Assembly: GCA_964628455.1 (NCBI GenBank) | Contig: CAZVPD010000201.1 | Span: forward strand, 1 to 6,136 | DNA from: JAQVWU01 sp964628455 | GTDB taxonomy: Bacteria > Bacillota > Clostridia > Oscillospirales > CAG-272 | Length of the DNA: 6,136 bases | Reading direction: 5' to 3' | Part shown: positions 1-5,911 of the stretch, in pieces | Layout of the letters: every line of letters begins with the position of its first letter | Position numbering within the stretch: position 1 is the stretch's first letter | Made by a program: the position numbers and the translations under genes | The notes under the pieces: generated by a model | What the model saw: only the letters and a program-made list of their open reading frames with translations | The model's database searches: none | What the model was told of the DNA's origin: nothing

Positions 1-57
1 TTCCCTTTTTATGGCAATTCTACTTATGAAAAATTACTTACGACACTCATATCATAA
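1..57 (+). CDS. possible C-terminal end of a gene entering from the left edge (partial, uncertain)
   Basis: The first reading frame is open from base 1 to a TAA at 55-57 and would encode an 18-residue tail reading FPFYGNSTYEKLLTTLIS. The composition looks like ordinary protein, and the other two plus frames give less protein-like tails, but 18 codons cannot separate coding from chance. No terminator follows closely; the next one is at 311-351. No family can be assigned. Confidence 0.25.
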   Translation, partial: FPFYGNSTYEKLLTTLIS

Positions 58-112
58 TTGATATTTTATCTTAATACAAGAGAGCATTTCAAAAGGCGAA
101 TATTAGCAACAC

Positions 113-173
113 TAATAAAATGCAGAAGGTTCATATTATCAATTTTCACGATAATGTGAACCGCACTTTATTA
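113..173. repeat. large imperfect palindrome / hairpin in an AT-rich intergenic region
   Basis: An outer arm at 113-123 (TAATAAAATGC) is complementary to 163-173 with one mismatch. An inner arm at 128-140 (GGTTCATATTATC) is complementary to 150-162 with one mismatch. A 4-nt bulge (124-127) lies on the left side only and the loop is 9 nt (141-149). About 22 of 24 positions pair. No U-run follows directly on either strand, so it is not a standard terminator. It could be a structured RNA element, a short palindromic repeat or a degenerate miniature transposable element. The rest of 58-310 shows no gene; I see only a short ACGGAT/ATCCGT inverted repeat (190-195 with 216-221) and a small CGTCGTC direct repeat (253-259 and 264-270). 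Confidence 0.6.
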
Positions 174-310
174 TGATAGTATTATTGTCACGGATTGAAT
201 TGCTAAAAGTTTTCCATCCGTTTCAGTCATTTTTAGTTAATTTTTATCATTACGTCGTCGCACCGTCGTCAAAAATCAATTTTTTTTCGATTTGATGCTC
301 TATAAAACAA

Positions 311-351
311 AGTAAGGATTTCGTAAAAAATAAACGAAATCCTTACTTTTT
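311..351 (-). terminator. intrinsic terminator of tRNA-Ser, probably bidirectional
   Basis: A perfect 14-bp inverted repeat AGTAAGGATTTCGT (311-324) pairs with 334-347 across a 9-nt loop. On the minus strand the stem is followed by TTGTTTTAT, a usable U-rich tract, and it begins only a few bases beyond the CCA end of tRNA-Ser. On the plus strand it is followed by a run of T (347-351), so it could also stop transcription arriving from the left. Confidence 0.85.
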
Positions 352-442
352 GGCGGAGAGAGTGGGATTTGAACCCACGGAACGGTATTAGCGTTCACAC
401 GATTTCCAGTCGTGCGCCTTAGACCAGCTCAGCCATCTCTCC
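351..442 (-). tRNA. tRNA-Ser, anticodon GGA
   Basis: The reverse complement folds as a class II tRNA. The 7-bp acceptor stem begins GGAGAGA and pairs with TCTCTCC, followed by discriminator G and an encoded CCA (351-353). The anticodon stem is CACGA/TCGTG with loop CTGGAAA; anticodon GGA is at 405-407, reading UCU/UCC serine codons. The long variable arm (GAACG pairing with CGTTC) is typical of tRNA-Ser. The T-arm contains the expected GGTTCAAATCC. It is transcribed from its own promoter (469-498) and ends at the hairpin at 311-351. Confidence 0.97.
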
Positions 443-468
443 TCATGTATGACTGCCCGACGGATGAC

Positions 469-498
469 ATTATAACACATGAGCAACATCATTGTCAA
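469..498 (-). promoter_or_regulatory. sigma-A promoter of tRNA-Ser
   Basis: On the minus strand there is a perfect -35 TTGACA (493-498), an 18-bp spacer and a perfect -10 TATAAT (469-474), predicting a start near 462, about 20 nt before the mature tRNA. The bases just upstream of the -35 (TACCCC) are identical to those before the -35 of the tRNA-Leu promoter in this window. Confidence 0.9.
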
Positions 499-547
499 GG
501 GGTACCGCCGATTATTTCATACCGCCGGAGGAGAGCGGTTTTGATTT

Positions 548-1513
548 TCAGATACAGATCAAATAATTCTTGAGTGTTCTGTTTTTCAGCGCATTTAATA
601 TTTCGGGCATTAATTTGGCTGCCGTTTTAATATTATACATCGTATTTCCGCCGATGAGTTTGGATGCGATACCGCTGAGAAGCGAACGCTGCTCATATTC
701 GGAAATAGAATCAAGGAGTGTTTCAATGACCTCGCATTCATCTTTGGAAATCATGAGCGTTCCGGGTTCTTTTCGCAGATATTCATTGAAAAGCGCGTTG
801 ATAAAAACCATGGAAAATATGTTTGCACGGGGTTCCGAATACGGATATTTATGTTTGTCGCAAAATGTCATATAAAGCTTTGCGACTTCATCGGCGTCAT
901 ACTCCCTGCAAAAGCTGTTTTCAGCGTATAAATTCAACAAATAACCGCGGAGCTGATGAATACCCCTGAGCGAATTGCTCTGAAGAGCCAAAGGATAATC
1001 GATATCTCCGGCGATGCGGTGAGCGCCGAATTTGACATCATATTTTTTCAGCAAATTAATGAACGAATCGATCGTCTCGTTGTAATATACATTCGGTATG
1101 TTCAGTCTGGTTCTCTTCACCCTGACAAGAAGGCCGGTAGCCTCGCAAAGATGCAGCTTAAGCCTGTGGATACCTTCATAATAGAGATCAATGACCGGAA
1201 TATTCAACAGTGATTCCACTGCATGCTCTGTGTTGCTCAGGCCGATCAGGTATGCGTCTATATTAAAAAGAAGGCTCATCATCAGTTCGTTTGCGGTTTC
1301 TGTCATCACCGATGTGCTTTCATCATTTGTCCACCACCCGATGATTTGTCCGAGCGTATCCATAACATCCAGTCTTATTTTACTCAGCTGCTTATCCGTT
1401 ATCAGATCCAAACGGTCGAGTTCCGCCAGCAGTGTTCTCATATAGTCATTATATTTTATATTTGAGGATTCGAGTTTGGTTTGTTTATATGAAATAATAT
1501 TATTCTTCGTCAT
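548..1513 (-). CDS. uncharacterised protein, DUF6179-like
   Basis: This is a 321-residue, apparently soluble, mainly helical protein with no signal peptide or membrane segment. From memory of the Clostridia family DUF6179, I recognise a block near residues 63-89 (NDESTSVMTETANELM then FNIDAYL) and a block near 162-175 (FGAHRIAGDIDYPL), plus the closing helix pattern AAKLMPEILNALKNRTLKNY. The biochemical role is unknown. I chose the start at 1513 because GGGATGA sits 5 nt upstream; an ATG at 1522 in the same frame is the alternative, and extending further to 1576 would only add sequence deep inside the preceding gene. The start overlaps the end of the DUF6323-like gene by 14 nt, suggesting translational coupling and a shared function. 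No clear terminator follows its stop, and the tRNA-Ser promoter begins about 50 nt downstream. Confidence 0.85.
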   Translation of the reverse strand: MTKNNIISYKQTKLESSNIKYNDYMRTLLAELDRLDLITDKQLSKIRLDVMDTLGQIIGWWTNDESTSVMTETANELMMSLLFNIDAYLIGLSNTEHAVESLLNIPVIDLYYEGIHRLKLHLCEATGLLVRVKRTRLNIPNVYYNETIDSFINLLKKYDVKFGAHRIAGDIDYPLALQSNSLRGIHQLRGYLLNLYAENSFCREYDADEVAKLYMTFCDKHKYPYSEPRANIFSMVFINALFNEYLRKEPGTLMISKDECEVIETLLDSISEYEQRSLLSGIASKLIGGNTMYNIKTAAKLMPEILNALKNRTLKNYLICI

Positions 1514-2033
1514 TTTTATCATCCCATGTATAGCTGTCATAATCGTCGCAATCCGTATCCGGTTCGTTTTCGTCACCGCTGCCGGATGTAAAAGGTTCTT
1601 TATCCTGATCTTTCATATAGCGGAATTCTCTTCCCTGCATCAGTTTAACCGAACCGTAATATTTGTTTTCGAAATGATCAAACATGATTCCGATCAGCTC
1701 GTTATCACTGACACGGTCATGTGACTCTGTTTTATAATAATAAAATATCTCGAGCAAGTCATTGAGAGTCTCGGCATAATTATCGTTATGGATAAAAGAC
1801 GAAGCGGAGAAGCTTTCTATAATTTTTTTTACCGCTCCGAGACCGATTTCCATACGTCCGTTTTCACGAAGAGCATTCCCGCGGGTTTCTATGAGTTCGA
1901 TTGCCTGCGATTCGGTCAGAGTCAGTCCGTATTCGGCCGTCATGGAATTGAGCGATATGACCTCGCCGACCATCTCCTCGTTTTTTGAAAACTGAAGCGC
2001 ATAAAAATCCGTTATGTTGATCATTGCGGACAT
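1500..2033 (-). CDS. uncharacterised protein, DUF6323-like, with acidic tail
   Basis: The 177-residue product has no signal peptide or membrane segment. Three stretches match my memory of the DUF6323 family: LTLTESQAIELIETRGNAL followed by ENGRMEIG (residues 37-64), NYAETLNDLLEIFYYYKTE (85-103), and SDNELIGIMFDHFENK then SVKLMQGRE (109-136). Residues 141-177 form a strongly acidic, probably disordered tail with 16 Asp/Glu in 37 residues. The start at 2033 has a good ribosome site, AGAGGT at 2039-2044 with 5-nt spacing; the second Met three codons in has none. It is the first gene of a minus-strand pair with the DUF6179-like gene, probably transcribed from the promoter at 2144-2172. The function is unknown. 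I am confident that it is a gene and moderately confident of the family. Confidence 0.87.
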   Translation of the reverse strand: MSAMINITDFYALQFSKNEEMVGEVISLNSMTAEYGLTLTESQAIELIETRGNALRENGRMEIGLGAVKKIIESFSASSFIHNDNYAETLNDLLEIFYYYKTESHDRVSDNELIGIMFDHFENKYYGSVKLMQGREFRYMKDQDKEPFTSGSGDENEPDTDCDDYDSYTWDDKNDEE

Positions 2034-2067
2034 AGAATACCTCTGTCAAAATTTATTTTAAAAGGTA

Positions 2068-2096
2068 TTGACAAAATAAATAAACTGTGCTATGAT
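2068..2096 (+). promoter_or_regulatory. sigma-A promoter of thrS
   Basis: A perfect -35 TTGACA (2068-2073), a 17-bp spacer and a -10 TATGAT (2091-2096) preceded by TGC, an extended -10 element, predict a start near 2103. This lies upstream of the T-box leader and faces thrS, 350 nt ahead of its start codon. A small perfect inverted repeat, TCTAC-AG-GTAGA (2099-2110), straddles the predicted start site and could be an operator, though this is only a possibility. Confidence 0.88.
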
Positions 2097-2108
2097 AATC
2101 TACAGGTA

Positions 2109-2151
2109 GATATACGTGTCTGTATCTTTAAAAGATATAGTACAGTATATC
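2109..2151 (+). other. AU-rich hairpin followed by a U-run at the 5' end of the thrS leader
   Basis: GATATAC (2109-2115) pairs with 2145-2151. The inner strands 2117-2128 pair with 2132-2144, with single-base bulges near 2116 and 2141 and a small loop at 2129-2131. A run of seven T at 2156-2162 follows shortly after. On the plus strand this resembles a weak intrinsic terminator only about 55 nt into the thrS transcript. It also overlaps the -10 of the opposing promoter, so its symmetry could instead serve a DNA-binding protein. Confidence 0.5.
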
Positions 2152-2172
2152 ATTATTTTTTTAAAAAGTCAA
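2144..2172 (-). promoter_or_regulatory. sigma-A promoter of the DUF6323-DUF6179 pair
   Basis: On the minus strand there is TTGACT (2167-2172), a 17-bp spacer, then TATACT (2144-2149) preceded by TGA, giving an extended -10. The predicted start is near 2137, leaving a leader of about 100 nt before the DUF6323-like ATG. It faces the thrS promoter, and the two predicted transcripts overlap at their 5' ends (about 2103-2137). Confidence 0.75.
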
Positions 2173-2210
2173 GTCCTATGTAAAACCGGACATTCCGGGA
2201 ACCCGTTTTT

Positions 2211-2419
2211 ACGGAATATGTTTCGTGCGCAAGCAGTGTACAGAGAGCGGCGGTGCTGAAATGCCGTCACGTAGCACGTATGAAATACCGTCCGTATTCA
2301 AAATTTTATACAAACGAGTTAAAGCTCGGGTGGAACCGTGCGGACAAATCAAAAATGATCCTCACCCCGAACAAAGCGGTGCGTTTTCAGCATCCGGTTT
2401 TGTCGGTGTGAGTTTTTTT
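2211..2419 (+). promoter_or_regulatory. T-box leader controlling thrS, specifier ACC (Thr)
   Basis: The hallmark T-box sequence GGGTGGAACCG lies at 2328-2338. Stem I can be drawn as ACGGA (2211-2215) with TCCGT (2291-2295), CGTGC (2224-2228) with GCACG (2274-2278), an AGAGAG segment (2242-2247), and an apical CGGC/GCCG hairpin (2248-2251 with 2263-2266) carrying GGTGCTG. The internal loop on the 3' side contains ACC (2287-2289), a threonine codon in the expected specifier position. In the antiterminator, TCGGG (2326-2330) pairs with CCCGA (2366-2370) and GTG (2338-2340) pairs with CAC (2363-2365), leaving the 7-nt TGGAACC bulge. The same 3' strand is used by the attenuator at 2361-2412, so the two folds exclude each other. 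By known T-box mechanism, uncharged tRNA-Thr should favour readthrough into thrS. Only about 30 nt separate Stem I from the T-box, a compact layout. Confidence 0.93.
2361..2419 (+). terminator. T-box attenuator terminator before thrS
   Basis: CTCACCCCGAACAAAGCGG and the following TGC (2361-2382) pair with 2390-2412 through a 7-nt loop with a few bulges, followed by seven T (2413-2419). The left strand is shared with the antiterminator, making this the conditional terminator of the T-box switch. Confidence 0.9.
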
Positions 2420-2454
2420 ATCGAATTTAATAAATTTACAGGAGATATATAAAT

Positions 2455-4308
2455 ATGAAAACAGCTTATGATATTTTGAAAGAAGCTTCCATGATAAACC
2501 GAAGCGTTATCGGAGCGTCGGCCGGCGGACATACAGTCGATTTGAACAGCGAAGTATCGGAAGGTATCCCGGTAAAACCCCTTACTTTTGACGATCCCGA
2601 CGGAAAAAGAATTTTCTGGCATACCGCGTCTCATGTCCTCGCCGCCTCTGTCAAACGCTTGTTTCCTTCTGCCAAACTCACCATCGGACCCGCTATCGAA
2701 AACGGTTTTTACTATGATATCGACAGCGATATCGCTTTTACCCCGGATATTCTTGAAAAGCTCGAAGCGGAGATGGCAAAAATCATCAGAGAGGACATAA
2801 AAGAGGAACGGTTTACCCTCCCCCGCGATGAAGCCGTTTCATTGATGGAACAGCGCGGTGAACCATACAAGGTCATGCTCATCGGCCGTGTTAAGGACGG
2901 TGAGGAAATTTCATTTTATCGCCAGAATGATTTTATTGATTTGTGCGCGGGACCCCATTTATACTCGACCGGCGCCATAAAAGCATTTAAATTGCTGCAG
3001 TGCACAGGTGCATACTGGGAAGGAAATTCCGAAAATAAAATGCTGCAGCGAATATACGGAATAGCGTTTACAAAAAAAGCCGATCTTGACGAATACATTT
3101 TACGAATGGAAGAAGCAAAAAAACGCGACCACCGCAAACTCGGCCGTGAGCTTGATCTGTTTGACATTTATGATGAAGGATTCCCGTTTTTTTTACCGAA
3201 AGGAATGGTTCTCCGCAATCTTCTGGAGGACTTCTGGCATGAAGAGCACCGCAAAAACGGTTATCAGGAAATAAAGACACCTGTTATATTAAATCAGGAG
3301 CTCTGGCACCGTTCGGGGCACTGGGATCATTATAAGGAGAATATGTATACGACAAAGATCGATGATGTCGATTTTGCATTGAAACCCATGAACTGTCCGG
3401 GCGGCATGCTCGTTTTCAGACGTAAAATACACTCATACCGCGACCTTCCGCAGCGCATGGCGGAACTTGGTCTGGTTCACAGGCATGAGCTTTCAGGAGC
3501 GCTTCACGGACTCATGCGGGTCCGTTGTTTTACTCAGGATGACGCGCATATCTTTATGACGCCCGGTCAGATAGAAAGCGAAATTCTGGGTGTTATGACC
3601 CTGATCGATCATTTTTACGGTATTTTCGGCTTTAAATATAAAATGGAACTTTCCACCCGTCCGGTCAATTCGATGGGCAGCGACGAACAATGGGAGATCG
3701 CTACCGAAGCCCTCCGTCTCGCTCTCGACAAAAACGGAAAACCCTATAAAATAAACGAAGGAGACGGCGCGTTTTACGGTCCCAAAATCGACTTTCATCT
3801 GGAAGATTCCATAGGCAGGACATGGCAGTGCGGAACGATCCAGCTCGATTTCCAAATGCCCGAACGCTTTGATCTCAATTATGTCGGTCAGGACAATGAG
3901 CGTCATCGTCCCGTCATGATTCACCGTGTGGTCTTCGGTTCTATCGAGCGTTTTATAGCGATCTTAACCGAACATTACGCCGGAGCTTTCCCGCTCTGGC
4001 TTGCGCCTGTTCAGATTAAGCTGCTCCCCATTACAGACCAGAACAATGATTACAGCGATACGGTTTACAGGAAATTAAACGATGCCGGCTTCAGAACGGA
4101 ATTCGACAAGCGCAATGAGAAAATCGGTTACCGAATCCGTGAAGCACAGCTTTCCAAAATTCCTTATATGCTTGTTTTAGGTGATAAAGAACAGGAAAGC
4201 GGGACAGTTGCGGTCCGTTCCCGTAAAGAAGGCGATAAAGGGGTAGTCCTGACTGTCGAAGAATTTATTTCATCGGCTTTGGAAGAGATAATAAGCAAAA
4301 AGCAATAA
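2455..4308 (+). CDS. thrS: threonine--tRNA ligase (ThrRS)
   Basis: This cytoplasmic class II aminoacyl-tRNA synthetase charges tRNA-Thr with threonine and removes mischarged serine. The 617 residues contain, in order, a shortened TGS-like segment (1-45); an editing domain with HTASH (H56, H60) and CAGPH (C164, H168), equivalent to the E. coli H73, H77, C182 and H186 editing residues; and a catalytic core with MNCPGG (C314), motif 2 MRVRCFTQDDAHIF (354-367, H365) and motif 3 HRPVMIHRVVFGSIERF (484-500, H490). C314, H365 and H490 match the known zinc ligands. An anticodon-binding domain occupies about 515-617. The ATG at 2455 has AGGAG at 2440-2444 with a rather long 10-nt spacing. Most homologues begin with an additional beta strand, as in MIKITLPDG, which is absent here. 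Expression is governed by the T-box leader, and the gene for a TM2 protein follows 28 nt downstream. Confidence 0.99.
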   Translation: MKTAYDILKEASMINRSVIGASAGGHTVDLNSEVSEGIPVKPLTFDDPDGKRIFWHTASHVLAASVKRLFPSAKLTIGPAIENGFYYDIDSDIAFTPDILEKLEAEMAKIIREDIKEERFTLPRDEAVSLMEQRGEPYKVMLIGRVKDGEEISFYRQNDFIDLCAGPHLYSTGAIKAFKLLQCTGAYWEGNSENKMLQRIYGIAFTKKADLDEYILRMEEAKKRDHRKLGRELDLFDIYDEGFPFFLPKGMVLRNLLEDFWHEEHRKNGYQEIKTPVILNQELWHRSGHWDHYKENMYTTKIDDVDFALKPMNCPGGMLVFRRKIHSYRDLPQRMAELGLVHRHELSGALHGLMRVRCFTQDDAHIFMTPGQIESEILGVMTLIDHFYGIFGFKYKMELSTRPVNSMGSDEQWEIATEALRLALDKNGKPYKINEGDGAFYGPKIDFHLEDSIGRTWQCGTIQLDFQMPERFDLNYVGQDNERHRPVMIHRVVFGSIERFIAILTEHYAGAFPLWLAPVQIKLLPITDQNNDYSDTVYRKLNDAGFRTEFDKRNEKIGYRIREAQLSKIPYMLVLGDKEQESGTVAVRSRKEGDKGVVLTVEEFISSALEEIISKKQ

Positions 4309-4336
4309 AATCGTCGAAGACGAGAAAGGGGTCGGC

Positions 4337-4555
4337 ATGAATAACGTTTACGGTCCGTTGAAATCCAGACTGATTGCATTTTTATTCTGTTTGTTCCTGG
4401 GAGAATTCGGCATCCACCGCTTTTATGTAGGTAAAATAGGAACCGGTATTATATGGCTGGTCACTTTCGGCTTCTTCGGCGTCGGCTGGATCGCAGACCT
4501 TGTTTTCATCATTCTGGGCGGCTTCAGAGACAAGGCGGGAAGATTTCTCGCCTGA
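4337..4555 (+). CDS. TM2-domain membrane protein
   Basis: This 72-residue protein is essentially one TM2 domain. A short basic N-terminus precedes a first membrane helix (about 12-26), a conserved turn FGIHRFYVGKIGTG (24-37), and a second helix (about 38-61) with the WIAD motif whose Asp54 is typical of the family, ending in a short charged tail. The family is widespread in bacteria and its function is generally unknown. AAAGGGG (4325-4331) lies 5 nt before the ATG. The 28-nt gap after thrS holds only a small TCGTC-GAA-GACGA hairpin (4311-4323) with no U-run, so co-transcription with thrS, and therefore T-box control, is likely. The shared transcript would end at the terminator at 4605-4649. 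Confidence 0.93.
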   Translation: MNNVYGPLKSRLIAFLFCLFLGEFGIHRFYVGKIGTGIIWLVTFGFFGVGWIADLVFIILGGFRDKAGRFLA

Positions 4556-4604
4556 CCGGAAATTAATGCTATACCGGCATTTATCGTATAGGAAATACGA
4601 ATAT

Positions 4605-4649
4605 AAACGGCAGTGCCTGCGGAAAAAAATCCGGAAGCACTGCCGTTTT
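4605..4649. terminator. bidirectional intrinsic terminator between convergent genes
   Basis: AAACGGCAGTGC (4605-4616) is perfectly complementary to 4637-4648, with an inner CGG/CCG pairing (4620-4622 with 4631-4633) around an A-rich loop. The plus strand ends in TTTT (4646-4649) and the minus strand also ends in TTT after the stem. It serves the thrS-TM2 transcript from the left and the GH3 gene from the right, whose stop codon is at 4658-4660. A weaker CTATAC/GTATAG hairpin lies just upstream (4569-4574 with 4586-4591). Confidence 0.9.
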
Positions 4650-4657
4650 ATGATTCG

Positions 4658-5855
4658 TTAATCGACTGCAATCAATTTTAACCGTATTTTCCAGCGGAGT
4701 ATGCGGGCAACGGATTTATCAATGCGCTCTTCGGTGATCCTGCCGCTGCTCAGTGCGGAAAGCACAGCCTGATACTGCATCTCATAATCGGAACAGCACA
4801 GCATATCATTCCCTGCCTCCACAGCCCGAACGGCAGCCTCCGTTCCGTCCGTATACTCCCGTATGCCGTCCATCGCAAGGTCATCGGTTATGATCACTCC
4901 GTCAAAATGCAGTTCCTTTCTCAGGATTTCATGAACCTTTGCCGACAATGACGAAGGATAGACACTGTCTATAGAGGTCACAATATTGTGCGAAACNNNN
5001 NNNNNNAATTCCGGCAATAAACGGTAAAAAATCGCTGTTTAAAAAATCTTCATAAGGCCGGTCATCATAGACAATGTCAAAATGTGTGTCTTCATTGCTC
5101 CCGTAACCCGGAAAATGCTTCAGTGAACAACCGACAGGATATGCATTCATGGTTTCCACGACAATCCGGATAAAATCGGATGTTCCCGCAGCGTCGAGTC
5201 CGACAGAACGGGCATATATAAAATCTTCGGGACCGGTTGAGATATCGCAGACCGGCGCAAGATTAACATTGATTCCCAGAGAGAGAAGCAATTCGGATTT
5301 TTCGGCTGTATCCGATTTAATACGTTCCAGTCCGCCGATACTATATAATTCCCGTGGAGATAAAAACGGTTCCGTGCGAAATTCCGGAAAGCGGCTGATA
5401 CGGTTTACCGTTCCGCCCTCTTCATCTACCGCGAAAAGCATGGGAATATCCGAAACAGCCTGACATCCGGCTATCTCCGCTGTGATTTCGCTGCGGCTTT
5501 TTGAATTGAAATGCTCCGCAAAAAAGACATAACCGCCGAATTTATATTTTTCGGCTGTCCCTGCTATTTCATTCAGGGGACTGCGGACCAGAAACAATTG
5601 TCCCGCTTTTTCTTCCCGAGTCATCGATTCGATTTTCGACGCGATATATTGTTCCGCGGCATCCAGACCGGCTGTTTCCGGTTCGGGCTCAGGTGTTTCC
5701 TCCGGTTCCGACCTGACCGGATCTCCTGATTCCGTGTCGACCGGCGCGGTTATTCTTACCGGATACGTTTCATCCCCGGGCAAAGCAGGCGCGGCACTTT
5801 TACAGGAGCAAAACATACCCATAAAAAACACCGCCAACAGGATCATTTTTTTCAT
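4658..5855 (-). CDS. glycoside hydrolase family 3 lipoprotein, beta-N-acetylhexosaminidase (NagZ-like); interrupted by an N gap
   Basis: The N-terminus (MKKMILLAVFFMGMFCSC) is a lipoprotein-type signal with C18 as the likely lipidation site, although the FCSC box is atypical. An acidic, proline-rich tether spans residues 40-61. The GH3 barrel includes VDEEGGTVNR (143-152), KHFPGYGSNEDTHFD (246-260; the D256-T-H258 pair is the acid/base dyad known in NagZ enzymes) and, beyond the gap, VSHNIV, then FDGVIITDDLAM, whose first Asp is the expected nucleophile. The usual closing pattern (AVRAVEAGNDML, then RIDKSVARIL) follows. The predicted role is to release N-acetylglucosamine from cell-wall fragments on the outer membrane face. 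Ten N at 4997-5006 split the frame; family spacing predicts about 8 missing codons between FIAGI and VSHN, so the gene is probably intact at about 400 residues. A weak GGTGA precedes the ATG at 5855. No obvious promoter of its own is visible. Confidence 0.92.
4997..5006. other. assembly gap (10 N) inside the GH3 gene
   Basis: Ten undetermined bases separate codons for FIAGI from codons for VSHNIV on the minus strand. Ten is not a multiple of three, so the two halves fall in different frames as written, while the protein family continues smoothly across the join. The run is best read as a placeholder of arbitrary length. Confidence 0.97.
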
Positions 5856-5880
5856 CTTTTTTCACCGTTCATATTCATAA

Positions 5881-5911
5881 AAGAAAAACGCGCATCGTCT
5901 GACGATACGCG
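5881..5911 (-). terminator. intrinsic terminator of tRNA-Leu
   Basis: On the minus strand, CGCGTATCG (5903-5911) pairs with CGATGCGCG (5889-5897) with one mismatch across a 5-nt loop, followed by TTTTTCTTTT. It lies about 8 nt beyond the tRNA CCA end and about 35 nt before the GH3 start codon. Confidence 0.88.

Noticed and set aside
66..134. A 22-codon minus-strand reading frame, and an 18-codon plus-strand frame at 120-176
   Set aside because: Neither has a ribosome site, both overlap the palindrome, and such lengths occur by chance in AT-rich DNA.
570..2452. Several plus-strand reading frames opposite the DUF pair and across the thrS leader
   Set aside because: They lie antisense to better supported genes or across the T-box leader, lack ribosome sites, and their peptides look random.
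3493..3924. Minus-strand reading frame of 143 codons inside thrS
   Set aside because: It lies wholly antisense to conserved ThrRS catalytic motifs, has no ribosome site or promoter, and the peptide resembles no family I know.
4311..4323. The TCGTC-GAA-GACGA hairpin as a terminator of thrS
   Set aside because: The stem is only 5 bp and is followed by GAAAGGGG rather than a U-run; the real terminator is after the TM2 gene.
4658..5017. Treating the left part of the GH3 locus as a separate small gene starting near the N run
   Set aside because: The apparent start codon lies on the far side of the undetermined bases in the wrong frame; the sequence continues the GH3 domain of the upstream half.
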